Shown here: positions 32,317 to 41,658 of the stretch, one piece after another
Numbering within the stretch: position 1 is the stretch's first letter
Layout: the number at the start of each line of letters is the position of its first letter
Assembly (NCBI GenBank): GCA_947488175.1
Contig: CANKYO010000002.1
Coordinates: 186,001-250,000 of the forward strand
DNA: 64,000 nucleotides
Source: an uncultured Paracoccaceae bacterium
GTDB lineage: Bacteria > Pseudomonadota > Alphaproteobacteria > Rhodobacterales > Rhodobacteraceae
Direction of reading: 5' to 3'
Made by a program: the position numbers and the translations under genes
Notes under the pieces: generated by a model
The model's input: only the letters and a program-made list of their open reading frames with translations
Told to the model about the DNA's origin: nothing
Databases searched by the model: none

Positions 32317-33089
32317 AGGCGCTTGTCTCCGGGGCAGGTGCGCGGCTGGGGCAGGCGATGGCACTCTATCTGGGGCAACGCGGTTACGATATCGCCGTGC
32401 ATTATGCCGGGTCCCGACAAGGGGCCGAGGAAACGGTGACCCAACTGCAGGCGATGGGGCGGCAGGCAACCGCGTTGCAGGCCGATCTGCTGGATGAGGA
32501 TGCGACGCAAGCCCTTGTCGGGCGGGCCGTCGATGCGCTTGGCGGGCCACTGACCTGTCTGATCAACAACGCCTCGATCTTTGAACATGACACGGTGCAA
32601 AACGCGACCCGCGAAAGCTGGGACAGGCATCTGGAATCCAACCTGCGCGCGCCCTTTGTTCTGACCCAGCATTTTGCAGCACAAGCCCCCGATCCGTTTG
32701 ATGACGATATGGGCGAACCGACAGCCCAGGCGCTTGTCATCAACATGCTGGATCAGCGCATTCACAAGCTGACCCCGGAATTCATGAGCTATACGATCGC
32801 CAAAATGGGGCTCTGGGCGATGACGCGAACGACGGCGCAGGCACTCGCCCCGCGTGTGCGGGTCAACGGGATCGGTCCGGGGCCGACATTGCAGGGGCAT
32901 CGGCAAAGCAAGGATCACTTTGACAGGCAGCGGGCGGCGACCGTACTGCGGCGCGGGGCAAACCCGTCTGACATCACTGCGGCGCTGGGTTATTTCCTTG
33001 ATGCGCCTGCTGTGACTGGGCAAATGCTGGCGGTTGACGGGGGGCAGCACTTGGCTTGGGAAACGCCGGATGTGCTTGGGGTTGAATGA
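32313..33089 (+). CDS. Short-chain dehydrogenase/reductase, FolM/pteridine-reductase-like
   Basis: A 258-residue SDR. The nucleotide loop is SGAGARLGQAMAL (variant GxxxRLG as in pteridine reductases), followed by INNASIF and the catalytic pair YTIAK (about 153-157). C-terminal AVDGGQHL is standard. The ARLG loop, in which Arg favours NADPH, points to FolM/PTR1-like reductases of pteridines, but other SDRs have it too. It starts inside the zinc-ribbon gene and precedes uvrC after a 287-bp gap. Confidence 0.82.
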   Translation: MKALVSGAGARLGQAMALYLGQRGYDIAVHYAGSRQGAEETVTQLQAMGRQATALQADLLDEDATQALVGRAVDALGGPLTCLINNASIFEHDTVQNATRESWDRHLESNLRAPFVLTQHFAAQAPDPFDDDMGEPTAQALVINMLDQRIHKLTPEFMSYTIAKMGLWAMTRTTAQALAPRVRVNGIGPGPTLQGHRQSKDHFDRQRAATVLRRGANPSDITAALGYFLDAPAVTGQMLAVDGGQHLAWETPDVLGVE

Positions 33090-33213
33090 CGCAACGGCAA
33101 AGTTACGCACTGGCCCGCCCGCGCGTTCACGAAACTGTCACAAAGCGCCTATTTTTCAAGGCGTTAAGCATATATCAATAAAAATATATAATGAAATCAA
33201 CGGCTTGAAATAC

Positions 33214-33230
33214 TGCCTATTTTTTAGGCA
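33214..33230. terminator. Hairpin in the gap between the SDR and uvrC
   Basis: TGCCTA-TTTTT-TAGGCA forms a 6-bp stem with a T-rich loop in an AT-rich stretch (about 33160-33240). It could terminate the SDR transcript or be part of the uvrC leader. Confidence 0.35.
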
Positions 33231-33291
33231 TTTCGACGAAGTCTGCCGAAAACAACGGAAAATTCCACCTGCCAAGGTTTAACCCACCGAG

Positions 33292-33300
33292 TTATCCACA
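33292..33300 (+). promoter_or_regulatory. Perfect DnaA-box sequence upstream of uvrC
   Basis: TTATCCACA matches the 9-mer consensus of DnaA boxes exactly. It overlaps ATCCAC-N7-GTGGAT (33294-33312), an inverted repeat. It lies about 80 bp upstream of the uvrC start. A single box in a promoter can mean DnaA control or a DnaA-titrating site; chance occurrence is also possible. Confidence 0.4.
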
Positions 33301-33376
33301 GAAACCGTGGATGCCTTTCCTCTTGTCCCCGCTGCATTACCATTGCAGCAAGCACAGAATCACAAGACACCCGAGC

Positions 33377-35245
33377 ATGACCGAGCAGCCAACCAAGACA
33401 CCAGTGACAGGATATGACTGCATTCAGGGGTATCTGCGGACCTTGGATGCATCGCCCGGTGTTTATCGCATGTTGGATGCGGACAGCCGGGTGCTTTATG
33501 TGGGCAAGGCGCGCAACCTAAAGGCGAGAGTGAGCAGCTACGCACGCCCCGGTCAGCATTCCCCGCGCATCACCCGCATGATCCGTGAAACCGCATCGAT
33601 GATGTTCCTCACGACCCGGACGGAAACCGAGGCGCTGCTTTTGGAGCAGAACCTGATCAAGCAGCTCAAGCCGCGCTATAACGTCCTGTTGCGCGACGAT
33701 AAATCCTTCCCGAATATCCTCGTGGCCAAGGATCACCCCTTCCCGATGATCAAGAAACACCGGGGCGCGAAAAAGCAAAAAGGTGACTATTACGGCCCCT
33801 TCGCCGGGGCAGGTGCGGTCAACCGAACGCTCAACCAACTTCAGCGTGTGTTCCTGTTGCGCAACTGCTCGGACAGCGATTTCGAAACACGCACGCGCCC
33901 TTGCCTGCAATACCAGATCAAACGTTGCTCGGGCCCGTGCTGCGGGCTGATCTCGGAACGGGATTACGCGGCCTCTGTCCGTGATGCCGAACAATTTCTG
34001 CAAGGCCGCACCAAGGGCATTCAAGAGGCGCTCGCCAAGCAGATGCAGGCGGCCAGCGCCGACATGGAATTTGAACGCGCCGCCGCGCTGCGCGACCGGA
34101 TCAAGGCGCTGACGCAGGTTCAGTCGGCGCAAGGCATCAATCCGCAATCCACGGCAGAGGCGGATGTGATCGCGCTGCATACCGATGGGGGGCAGGCCTG
34201 TGTTCAGGTGTTCTTCATCCGCGCCAATCAGAACTGGGGCAACCACGATTACTACCCCCGCATCAGCGGGGATGAGGATCTGTCAGAGGTGATGGAGGCG
34301 TTCGTCGGTCAGTTCTATTCCAACCGCGAGCCGCCGCGCATGCTGATCCTGTCGCATGGCCTGGACAATGATGATTTGATGGCGGACGCGCTGTGTGAAA
34401 AGGCGGGTCGCAAGGTCGACATCATCATCCCGCAACGCGGCGAAAAGGCAGAGCTGGTCCAATCCGCCCTGCGCAACGCCCGTGAAAGCCTTGCGCGCAA
34501 GATGTCGGAAACCGCCACGCAGGCCAGACTGCTCAAAGGCGTGGCAGAGGCATTCGACATGGACAAGGTGCCGCAACGGATCGAAGTTTACGACAACTCC
34601 CATATCCAGGGCGCCCATGCGGTCGGGGCGATGATCGTGGCCGGCCCTGACGGGTTCGACAAAAACCAGTACCGCAAGTTCAACATCAAGGACACGAAGC
34701 TGACCCCAGGTGACGATTTCGGCATGATGAAAGAGGTGCTGACCCGCCGGTTCCAGCGCCTTCTGAAAGAAGACCCGGAACGGACCCAAGGCACTTGGCC
34801 CGACCTTTTGCTGATCGATGGCGGGGCCGGGCAGGTCAGTGCTGTTCAGGAAATCATGGATAACCTCGGCGTGGCCGATATTCCCATGGTCGGCGTCGCC
34901 AAGGGCGAGGATCGCGATGCGGGCAAAGAGGAGTTTTACCGCACCGGCAAACCCGTCATGGCGCTGCGCCATAATGATCCGGTGCTTTACTTCATCCAGC
35001 GGATGCGGGACGAGGTGCACCGCTTTGCCATCGGCACCCACCGGGCAAAACGATCCAAGGCGATTGGGGCCACCCCGCTCGACGATATCCCCGGCGTCGG
35101 GGCGACCCGCAAACGCGCCCTTCTGGCGCATTTCGGATCAGCCAAGGCCGTGGCCCGCGCCAACCTTGCCGACCTGAAAGCGGTCGACGGCGTATCGGCC
35201 AATATGGCGCAAACAATCTATGATTTTTTCCATGAAAACGGCTGA
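33377..35245 (+). CDS. uvrC: Excinuclease ABC subunit C
   Basis: A 622-residue protein with the GIY-YIG domain ([20 protein letters not shown]) near residue 30-45, a UvrB-interaction UVR segment ([18 protein letters not shown]) about 210-230, the RNase-H-like endonuclease region ([16 protein letters not shown] and LLIDGGAGQ), and C-terminal helix-hairpin-helix motifs ([19 protein letters not shown]). It makes the 3' and 5' cuts in nucleotide excision repair with UvrAB. The frame opens at 33311, but ATG at 33377 gives the family's usual start. It stands alone. Confidence 0.96.
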   Translation: MTEQPTKTPVTGYDCIQGYLRTLDASPGVYRMLDADSRVLYVGKARNLKARVSSYARPGQHSPRITRMIRETASMMFLTTRTETEALLLEQNLIKQLKPRYNVLLRDDKSFPNILVAKDHPFPMIKKHRGAKKQKGDYYGPFAGAGAVNRTLNQLQRVFLLRNCSDSDFETRTRPCLQYQIKRCSGPCCGLISERDYAASVRDAEQFLQGRTKGIQEALAKQMQAASADMEFERAAALRDRIKALTQVQSAQGINPQSTAEADVIALHTDGGQACVQVFFIRANQNWGNHDYYPRISGDEDLSEVMEAFVGQFYSNREPPRMLILSHGLDNDDLMADALCEKAGRKVDIIIPQRGEKAELVQSALRNARESLARKMSETATQARLLKGVAEAFDMDKVPQRIEVYDNSHIQGAHAVGAMIVAGPDGFDKNQYRKFNIKDTKLTPGDDFGMMKEVLTRRFQRLLKEDPERTQGTWPDLLLIDGGAGQVSAVQEIMDNLGVADIPMVGVAKGEDRDAGKEEFYRTGKPVMALRHNDPVLYFIQRMRDEVHRFAIGTHRAKRSKAIGATPLDDIPGVGATRKRALLAHFGSAKAVARANLADLKAVDGVSANMAQTIYDFFHENG

Positions 35246-35445
35246 GCTTTGATTGTGACATCAGGCTGTCACACCATGACGGTAATCTGCTCCCTTATCT
35301 GCGGCACAAGCCGCGCGGCCCATTAGTGGCAGGTGTCAGCCAAGGTGAAGTCCAAAAGACATGATTCAGCTTATTGGTTTTCACGATGGGTGCAGCCGTG
35401 GCGAGAACGAGACCGGCGAAAAATCTGTATTATAAATCTCAGGGA

Positions 35446-35462
35446 CGCCGCCAAACGCGGCG
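35446..35462. terminator. Hairpin after the GGDEF/EAL gene
   Basis: CGCCGC-CAAAC-GCGGCG lies just downstream of the minus-strand GGDEF/EAL stop (35489); the sequence beyond is AT-rich, consistent with a terminator for that gene. Confidence 0.55.
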
Positions 35463-35488
35463 GCGCGACCGGACACGGCAGGCCATCA

Positions 35489-37108
35489 TCAGCTCGCCTT
35501 GCTTTGCAATACAGCCACCTTTTCAGTGATTTCTGTCGGTCCCTTGGCCCAGTCACTCCATTGTTCGTCAACCAGCCAGGCCACATGTTTGGCGGGTACG
35601 GCCCGTTCGAACAGAAAGCCCTGACCCAATGAGCAGCTCAACCCTTCGAGATAATCAAGGTCTTCGCGGCTTTCGATACCTTCGGCGGTCACATCAAGGG
35701 CCAATCCCTTGGCTAGTGACATGATCCCGGTCACGATCTTTTGGTTCTGCGGCTCACCCGCGATATTGGTGACAAAGCTGCGGTCGATCTTGATCCGGTC
35801 AAACGGCAACTGGCGCAGACTGGCGAGGCTGGAATACCCGGTGCCAAAATCATCCAGCGCGACGGCGACGCCCAACGCCTTGAGCGCATCAAGCTTTGTC
35901 CGCGCCACGCCAAAATCGCTGATGATAGAGCTTTCCGTCACCTCGATGGTCAAACGATGCGCATCAAAATCGGACTGCGTCAGAATTTCCTTGATCTGAT
36001 CAACCAGATTGGGGTCGTGGAACTGCAGCGGTGAGACGTTGAATGAAATGGTGAGCGACGGGTCCCAGTTACCGGCCGCACGACAGGCCTGACGCAGCAC
36101 GCTCAATCCCAGCGCGCCAATCTGCCCGCTGTCTTCAGCGATTTCGATGAAGACACTTGGTTCAATGGGCCCGCGCTTATGGTGTGTCCAGCGCGCAAGG
36201 ACCTCAAACCCGATCAGCGTCTTGGTCTCGATCTGAATGATCGGCTGGAACCAGGCCTCGATCTCGTCTTTCGCGATGGCCAGTTTCAGATCGGCCTGTA
36301 TTTCGGCGCGTTCATGGGATTGACGATCCAGTTCGGCGTCATACCACGCAAACCTGTTACGGCCTTGCGTCTTGGCGTCGTAAAGCGATTTGTCGGCCCG
36401 GCGCAATGCCTCCGTCCCGGAGATGTCCGCCGACCAGTTCATCAGGCCGATACTGCAACCAATATGGATCTGCGCGCCATCATGATCAAAGGGTTGCGTC
36501 ATTGTATGCAGCAGGCGGCGCGCGATACGTTCGACCTGCGTCGCGTCCAGTCCGCGTTCAAAGATGACGGCAAATTCGTCGCCGCCCAACCGCGCGATCG
36601 CGCCAGCCTCACCAACCTCGGCCTGCAACCGTTGCGCGGCGGCGCGCAGCGTCGCGTCACCGGCCGCGTGACCGTAGAGGTCATTCACCGGTTTGAACTT
36701 GTCCAGATCGACCATCGCGATAAAGCATTCATCGGCGTCAGACAGGTGCTGCCCCGCGACCTCCAGCTTGGTCTCAAAAGCCCGGCGATTCATCAACCCG
36801 GTCAGCGGGTCATGGCGCGCGTTCTTTTCGGCCCGCTTGCGCTGATACTCGCGTTCATGCACCAGTTTTTTCAGCCGCCTGCTTTGATAGATGGCTGAAA
36901 AAATCAACGCGATCGACAGATTGATGACGAGCATGCCCAGCTCGTCCAAGTCCCAATCCTCATGCGCGCGGCTATAATAGTAGAACCTTTCGAACAGCTC
37001 CATCTCGGCCAGGATGGGCCAGGTGACGATGGCGGACAGGAAAAACAAGATCGGAATCACGCCGACATGCGCCACGAATTGCCGTAGTTTCAAAGGAATG
37101 AGGTCCAT
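35489..37108 (-). CDS. Membrane GGDEF-EAL cyclic-di-GMP protein
   Basis: A 539-residue protein. Two N-terminal membrane helices (to about 70) are followed by a charged linker, then GGDEF domain HDPLTGLMNRRAF ... RLGGDEFAV (intact) and EAL domain with FEVLARW (EVL instead of EAL), FNVSPLQFHD, FLIDDFG-type segment LDDFGTGYSSLAS and KIDRSFV. The DDFG and GGDEF motifs are intact, so both cyclase and phosphodiesterase activity are possible; the E-x-L change is common in active enzymes. No input domain apart from the membrane segment is seen. It is monocistronic. Confidence 0.9.
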   Translation of the reverse strand: MDLIPLKLRQFVAHVGVIPILFFLSAIVTWPILAEMELFERFYYYSRAHEDWDLDELGMLVINLSIALIFSAIYQSRRLKKLVHEREYQRKRAEKNARHDPLTGLMNRRAFETKLEVAGQHLSDADECFIAMVDLDKFKPVNDLYGHAAGDATLRAAAQRLQAEVGEAGAIARLGGDEFAVIFERGLDATQVERIARRLLHTMTQPFDHDGAQIHIGCSIGLMNWSADISGTEALRRADKSLYDAKTQGRNRFAWYDAELDRQSHERAEIQADLKLAIAKDEIEAWFQPIIQIETKTLIGFEVLARWTHHKRGPIEPSVFIEIAEDSGQIGALGLSVLRQACRAAGNWDPSLTISFNVSPLQFHDPNLVDQIKEILTQSDFDAHRLTIEVTESSIISDFGVARTKLDALKALGVAVALDDFGTGYSSLASLRQLPFDRIKIDRSFVTNIAGEPQNQKIVTGIMSLAKGLALDVTAEGIESREDLDYLEGLSCSLGQGFLFERAVPAKHVAWLVDEQWSDWAKGPTEITEKVAVLQSKAS

Positions 37109-37211
37109 GTACTATCCAAACACTGTCAACGCTTGCGACAGACCGTAGAAAAAAAGACCTGTGAACAGGTAAACGATAAACAGGAAGTAGTTCGAAGTTT
37201 AGCGATGATGC

Positions 37212-37258
37212 CCCGTCCCTCTGCCGCTACAGATTCGCTGCAGCGGCAGAGGGACGGG
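37212..37258. terminator. Long terminator stem after the five-repeat protein gene
   Basis: A perfect 17-bp inverted repeat (arms 37212-37228 and 37242-37258, CCCGTCCCTCTGCCGCT type) lies directly after the stop of the minus-strand gene. There is no T run. The very strong stem also isolates it from the GGDEF/EAL promoter. Confidence 0.8.
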
Positions 37259-37259
37259 T

Positions 37260-39905
37260 TCAGATCATGTCAAAGCCAAGGCTGGTCAGCTGCACCATCA
37301 GGTCACTGTCGCTGGACAGGACGGTGTTCCAGCCTGGTGCGGTCAGGTTGGACATGCTGAGATCTTCGGCCTGAATGCCCATCAGGGCGGTGCTGTTCCC
37401 GCCATTGCCCACAACCTCGAAATACAGGTTTCCATCGGCCTCGCGGGCGGTGACCTGACCGGAGCCCAGCGCGTTCAGGTCGATCACATCATCATTCACA
37501 TCGAACCCGCTGATCGCGGTTTTCTTGGCCCAGTTCCAGTTTATCTCGACCGTTTCAGCAGTCGTATCACCAAACAACAGCGTCTCGTAGCCCTGCAGAC
37601 CGCCACCCGTGTCAGGATTGCCACCCGGATCGGGATTGCCACCCGTGTCCGGGTTGCCGCTGCCGTCACCCGGATCAGGCTCCCCTCCGGGAGCGCCTGT
37701 CATATCGCCTGTGCGGGTCTGGAACCCGTCCGTGCCTGCCCCGGCAGGGGCATCGGGCGTCAAAAGCCCCACGCGCGACACCAGCGTAACCTGTTCGGCG
37801 CTATAGCCAAAAGGTATCTCAAGATTATCCTCGACAACCTGATCATGGTGAAACTCGATCAGACCGGGGATCAGATCGGCCTTTGTCACCCCGGTCAAGG
37901 TCATGCTCTGCCCGGTCGGCAAGGACGATATGACAAGGCCCGCGCTTGTATCCTCAACGCTCAGCCGTTCGCGCGTGCCGAAATAGAGGAAACTGATCTT
38001 CATCGTGCCGGGGTCGAAATTGTCGATCACTTCGCTGACGCCGTATTCATGGCTGCGCACATAGACCGTCTCAGCCTCGCGCGGGCCAATGCCCAGTTCC
38101 CAACTCATCACGCCGCCCAGATCCTGGCGCAGATGTTCGTTCCCCACGATCCCGAAATTGGCCATGGTCAGGTCTGTGATCTGCACGCCCTGCACAATCT
38201 GCATGGCGGCCGACCAGGGGCTGTCCAGCGCAAGTTCGCCATTCGGGGTCTTGGTGATGATCAGGCCATGGACGGATGTGCCTCCGACATCAATCTCATC
38301 GCGGTTGGGGTCAAATCCGGTGATATCGTCAGCGTTGATATCGGCCAGGAATTTGGTGCCCCCAAGCTCCGTCTGCCCGGTCGTTGCAACAGGGTTGGAC
38401 CCGTCGGTGTCATAAGTGACCGGGAACCCATCGGTCGAACCGCCCGGATTGGTGACGACGGCATTGATCGCTGCGACAACCTCGTTCAGGGCCGATTGCT
38501 CCGCGATTGAGAAATTGGCCATGCTCAGATCATCAAGCCCGATATCCAGCAGGATGGTGGTTGACTGAACGCCGCCTACCCCATCAAGCACAACAATGCG
38601 GGTGGCCAGTCCAAGCGCATCGCCGCTTTCCTCAAAGATCTGCAGGCGCTCTGCGGTGATGCCGCCCTCGATATGGACCATATCCATGGACGGGTCGAAA
38701 CCGGCCACTGTCTGATCGCCCGAAGTCGAGGTGATCGTTGTCATCTGTCCGGTCATGCCGCCATGGCCATCATCGCCGCCGCCTTGTCCGCCGCCAGTAT
38801 GTGAGATCAGGCTGGCCAGCTCTGCCCGGGTCGTTTCATCCAGCGCCCTGATCCGGGACATGTCCAGACCATCCAGCGTCACCCCGGTCAGGGTCAGCGA
38901 TTGGTTATTGGACGGGACGGAAAGGACGACGCCGTCGGCGGTCTGGGTGACGTCAATCGAGTCGGCCGCGATCCAGGCGATAAAGATCGTATCGGTCGCC
39001 GGATTAAAACTCGGGTCGACAACGGTCCGTCCCCACGCCCAGTCTATGACGTGGGTCGCGTTGGCCGCTGTAATGGCCGCATTGTCACTGCCCCCGCCGG
39101 GGGCACCCCCGGCATCGCCGCCGCCGTCAGGCATACCCCCGTCGTCGCCGCCAGTCTCCGGGGTGCCACCGTCTGGCACGCCCAGACCTTCGTCACCGGT
39201 CATGCGGCTTTCGAAGTAAGCGATGGCCTCGGCCACGGACGGGGCATCATAGCCGCCGAAATCAGAAATATAACGCAGGATCGAGGTGCCATATTCATCG
39301 GTGGACACATTGCCCGCCTGCAACAGGTTCAGCGTGCCATAGGCGCCGCGCAGATGGGCGGCCGCCATGATACCGGTCAGGGTCAGCGTAACATTCACTG
39401 TTGTCCCGCCATCCTGATAGGTGCGGGTTGTGCCGATATAATCCTCCAGGCTTTCCCCCTGATAGGACAGGCCTTCCTCGATGATCTTGAGGTTGAAGCC
39501 AAACGCCTCGCGAATGGCGACTTCCTGCGCGACCTCGGTCTTGAATTCTTCTAGTGAATTGACGCCATTCTTGCCGGTCCAGGTGCCGTCCCAGGTGTTG
39601 GTAGCGGCACCGCTGCCGTAAAAGACATCGTCGTCGTAATACCCCAGATCAATCAGCAACGCCTCGCCAAACTGATAGCCCACAAACCCCAGCGCATTGG
39701 TCGAGGTATAGGACATTGCTTTCCACTCGCTGTCCGACAACTGGCCCCAGGATGTGTACTGCGGATAGAAACTCTGCACCGGGCCGCCGGCCCATTGCGT
39801 CAGCTGCGCATCGGTGATCCGACCCGTTTCATACCGGTCGCGGTCCCAACCGCTTTCAAATGCGCGCATCGCATCCAGAAAATCCTGGAAAGACCCTTGT
39901 GGCAT
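37260..39905 (-). CDS. Large extracellular-type protein with five beta-repeats and an N-terminal lysozyme-like domain
   Basis: An 881-residue acidic protein. The N-terminal 250 residues (starting MPQGSFQDFLDAMRAFESG, with TGIMAAAHLRGAYGTLNLL) recall lysozyme/transglycosylase-like folds, in which Glu of FESG might be catalytic; this is inference. Five diverged repeats follow. Each has FxPxxDxI/V strands and a concluding LxGVxLxDL or LSMxN motif (e.g. VVDPSFNPATDTIFIAW, LTLTGVTLDGLDMSRI). They are separated by Gly/Pro/Asp linkers. No signal peptide is visible, so secretion would be by type I or a similar route. ATG at 39905 has AGAGGT upstream; the longer upstream frame is discarded. It may act on cell walls or polysaccharides. 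Confidence 0.7.
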   Translation of the reverse strand: MPQGSFQDFLDAMRAFESGWDRDRYETGRITDAQLTQWAGGPVQSFYPQYTSWGQLSDSEWKAMSYTSTNALGFVGYQFGEALLIDLGYYDDDVFYGSGAATNTWDGTWTGKNGVNSLEEFKTEVAQEVAIREAFGFNLKIIEEGLSYQGESLEDYIGTTRTYQDGGTTVNVTLTLTGIMAAAHLRGAYGTLNLLQAGNVSTDEYGTSILRYISDFGGYDAPSVAEAIAYFESRMTGDEGLGVPDGGTPETGGDDGGMPDGGGDAGGAPGGGSDNAAITAANATHVIDWAWGRTVVDPSFNPATDTIFIAWIAADSIDVTQTADGVVLSVPSNNQSLTLTGVTLDGLDMSRIRALDETTRAELASLISHTGGGQGGGDDGHGGMTGQMTTITSTSGDQTVAGFDPSMDMVHIEGGITAERLQIFEESGDALGLATRIVVLDGVGGVQSTTILLDIGLDDLSMANFSIAEQSALNEVVAAINAVVTNPGGSTDGFPVTYDTDGSNPVATTGQTELGGTKFLADINADDITGFDPNRDEIDVGGTSVHGLIITKTPNGELALDSPWSAAMQIVQGVQITDLTMANFGIVGNEHLRQDLGGVMSWELGIGPREAETVYVRSHEYGVSEVIDNFDPGTMKISFLYFGTRERLSVEDTSAGLVISSLPTGQSMTLTGVTKADLIPGLIEFHHDQVVEDNLEIPFGYSAEQVTLVSRVGLLTPDAPAGAGTDGFQTRTGDMTGAPGGEPDPGDGSGNPDTGGNPDPGGNPDTGGGLQGYETLLFGDTTAETVEINWNWAKKTAISGFDVNDDVIDLNALGSGQVTAREADGNLYFEVVGNGGNSTALMGIQAEDLSMSNLTAPGWNTVLSSDSDLMVQLTSLGFDMI
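37601..37690 (-). repeat. Tandem Gly/Pro/Asp linker repeats inside the five-repeat protein
   Basis: On the coding strand the codons give repeated GNPDPGG and GNPDTGG units; short near-identical nucleotide blocks recur about every 21 bp. This is a flexible linker prone to length changes. A similar Gly/Asp-rich linker lies at about 39090-39180. Confidence 0.8.
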
Positions 39906-40170
39906 ATCAGACCTCTTTGGTTGTGGTGCTGGCCGGACTATGCGGCAAAGGGCAGGTCGGGTTGAGACATGTCCAAAACCTGCGCGGGATACGGCGCAAG
40001 CCCATGATTTGCAGGCATCTTTTCGCCGGTTCCGTTTTGGGGCGGGCGCTGCCCGGCGGTATCCTGCACTACGCCGCCAATGGATCAGGCACGCATATGC
40101 CACCAAAATGCAAAGCGCAGATATCACGCCCCCTCTGGCGTCAACCAAGCCCACGCGCTACCACTGACCC

Positions 40171-40836
40171 ATGCAACTGAACCTGCCCAATATCCTCACC
40201 ATTCTCCGCCTTCTGGCGGCGCCCGGCGTGGTGATCATGTTTCTCTACTTCAACCGCCCCTGGGCGGACTGGTTTGCGCTGGTGCTTTTTGTGTCGGCGG
40301 CGGTGACGGATTTCCTTGATGGCTACCTGGCCCGGCTGTGGAAACAGGAAAGCAAACTGGGCGCGATGCTGGACCCGATCGCCGACAAGGCGATGGTGAT
40401 CATCGCTCTGGTGGTCATCACCGGCTTTTCCGGCATGAACCCATGGATCCTGCTGCCTGCGACCGTGATCATCTTTCGCGAGGTATTCGTGTCCGGCCTG
40501 CGCGAATTTCTGGGGGATACGGCAGGAACGCTCAAGGTGACCAATCTGGCGAAATGGAAAACCACCGCCCAGATGGTCGCCATCGCGGTCCTGTTTTCAA
40601 GAGGCGCGTTTGAGCATTACATGATCGAACAGACCATCGGTATGGACCCAATCATGATCATGGGCATTCTGGATGGGTCGATCCCCGATGAACTGGGTCT
40701 GCGCTGGAAAAGCATCGGTTTTGATGTCAGTTGGTGGGGGGGGATCACATTGCTGTGGGTCGCGGCGCTCCTTACCTTGCTGACCGGCTGGGATTATTTC
40801 AGCAAGGCCCGCCCCTATCTGAAGGATGTTGGCTGA
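40171..40836 (+). CDS. pgsA: CDP-diacylglycerol--glycerol-3-phosphate 3-phosphatidyltransferase
   Basis: A 221-residue membrane enzyme with the CDP-alcohol phosphotransferase signature: DGYLARLW, then SKLGAMLDPIADK (DGxxAR...GxxxDxxxD). It makes phosphatidylglycerophosphate, a step in phosphatidylglycerol and cardiolipin synthesis. Several membrane helices are seen. Its stop overlaps the moaD start, and pgsA-moaD-moaE form one operon. The promoter is in the 265 bp upstream (39906-40170), which shows no obvious site. Confidence 0.94.
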   Translation: MQLNLPNILTILRLLAAPGVVIMFLYFNRPWADWFALVLFVSAAVTDFLDGYLARLWKQESKLGAMLDPIADKAMVIIALVVITGFSGMNPWILLPATVIIFREVFVSGLREFLGDTAGTLKVTNLAKWKTTAQMVAIAVLFSRGAFEHYMIEQTIGMDPIMIMGILDGSIPDELGLRWKSIGFDVSWWGGITLLWVAALLTLLTGWDYFSKARPYLKDVG

Positions 40837-41081
40837 TGAACGTAATGTATTTTGCATGGGTCCGGGAACGGATCGGTGTACCGCAGGAAACGGTGGAAAC
40901 CGAGGCCGCGACCGTCAACGACCTGATCGCAGAGCTAAAAACCCGCGAAGACCGCTATGCCGCTGCCTTTGCCGATATCAGCGCATTGCGCGTGGCGCTC
41001 GATCAGGAATTGTCCGATTTCGATGCGCCGCTCGCCGGGGTGCGCGAGGTCGCGTTCTTTCCCCCAATGACAGGCGGCTGA
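40836..41081 (+). CDS. moaD: Molybdopterin synthase small subunit MoaD
   Basis: An 81-residue ubiquitin-fold protein starting MNVMYFAWVRERIG and ending FFPPMTGG; the C-terminal Gly-Gly is the site of thiocarboxylation. It transfers sulfur to precursor Z together with MoaE during molybdenum-cofactor synthesis. Start overlaps the pgsA stop (ATG within TGATGA); moaE follows directly after the stop. Confidence 0.92.
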   Translation: MNVMYFAWVRERIGVPQETVETEAATVNDLIAELKTREDRYAAAFADISALRVALDQELSDFDAPLAGVREVAFFPPMTGG

Positions 41082-41522
41082 ATGCAGGTCCGGGTCCAGT
41101 CAGAACCGTTTGATGCCGGGGCAGAACTGAACGGCTTTGCGCAAGGGCGGACGGATATCGGTGCGGTGGTCAGCTTTACAGGCGTCGTGCGCGACACCGA
41201 TGGCACGCTGCAGGAAATGCTGATCGAACATTACCCCGGCATGACCACATCCGCGATCACCAAGATCGTGGAAGAGGCCGTGAGCCGCTGGACCCTCGCC
41301 GATGCGCTGGTTATCCACCGCCATGGCCCGCTCAAACCCGGCGAGCCGATCATGATGGTGGCCACCGCCGCCGCCCATCGGGCAGCTGCCTTTGCCGCCG
41401 CCGATTTCCTGATGGACTACCTCAAATCCCGCGCGCCCTTCTGGAAGAAAGAAATCACCGATCAGGGGGCGGATTGGGTGGCCGCAAAAGACGAAGATGA
41501 GGACGCGCTGAACCGCTGGTGA
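41082..41522 (+). CDS. moaE: Molybdopterin synthase catalytic subunit MoaE
   Basis: A 146-residue protein with GAVVSFTGVVRD near residue 28, IEHYPGMT, VIHRHGPLKPGE and the C-terminal KSRAPFWKKE, which contains the conserved lysines of the active site. It forms the catalytic core of molybdopterin synthase with MoaD. Start is directly next to the moaD stop, so they are co-translated. Confidence 0.94.
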   Translation: MQVRVQSEPFDAGAELNGFAQGRTDIGAVVSFTGVVRDTDGTLQEMLIEHYPGMTTSAITKIVEEAVSRWTLADALVIHRHGPLKPGEPIMMVATAAAHRAAAFAAADFLMDYLKSRAPFWKKEITDQGADWVAAKDEDEDALNRW

Positions 41523-41658
41523 AACACCTGCGCGCCCGGGTCGTCCCGGATATCTGCATCGTTGCCGCTCTGCCGGACACCTTCAGATCCTTGCGATAGG
41601 TCAATGCCCGCTCCGCTGACAGATGCTAGATCGCTGTTGCATTCTGGGGAGTTATCCA

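Noticed and set aside
35333-35632. A 99-codon plus-strand frame after uvrC
   Set aside because: It runs over the 3' end of the minus-strand GGDEF/EAL gene, has no ribosome site and has a non-protein-like composition.
37601-37690. Tandem DNA repeats as a possible regulatory or phage site
   Set aside because: They are in frame in a coding region and encode Gly/Pro/Asp linkers.
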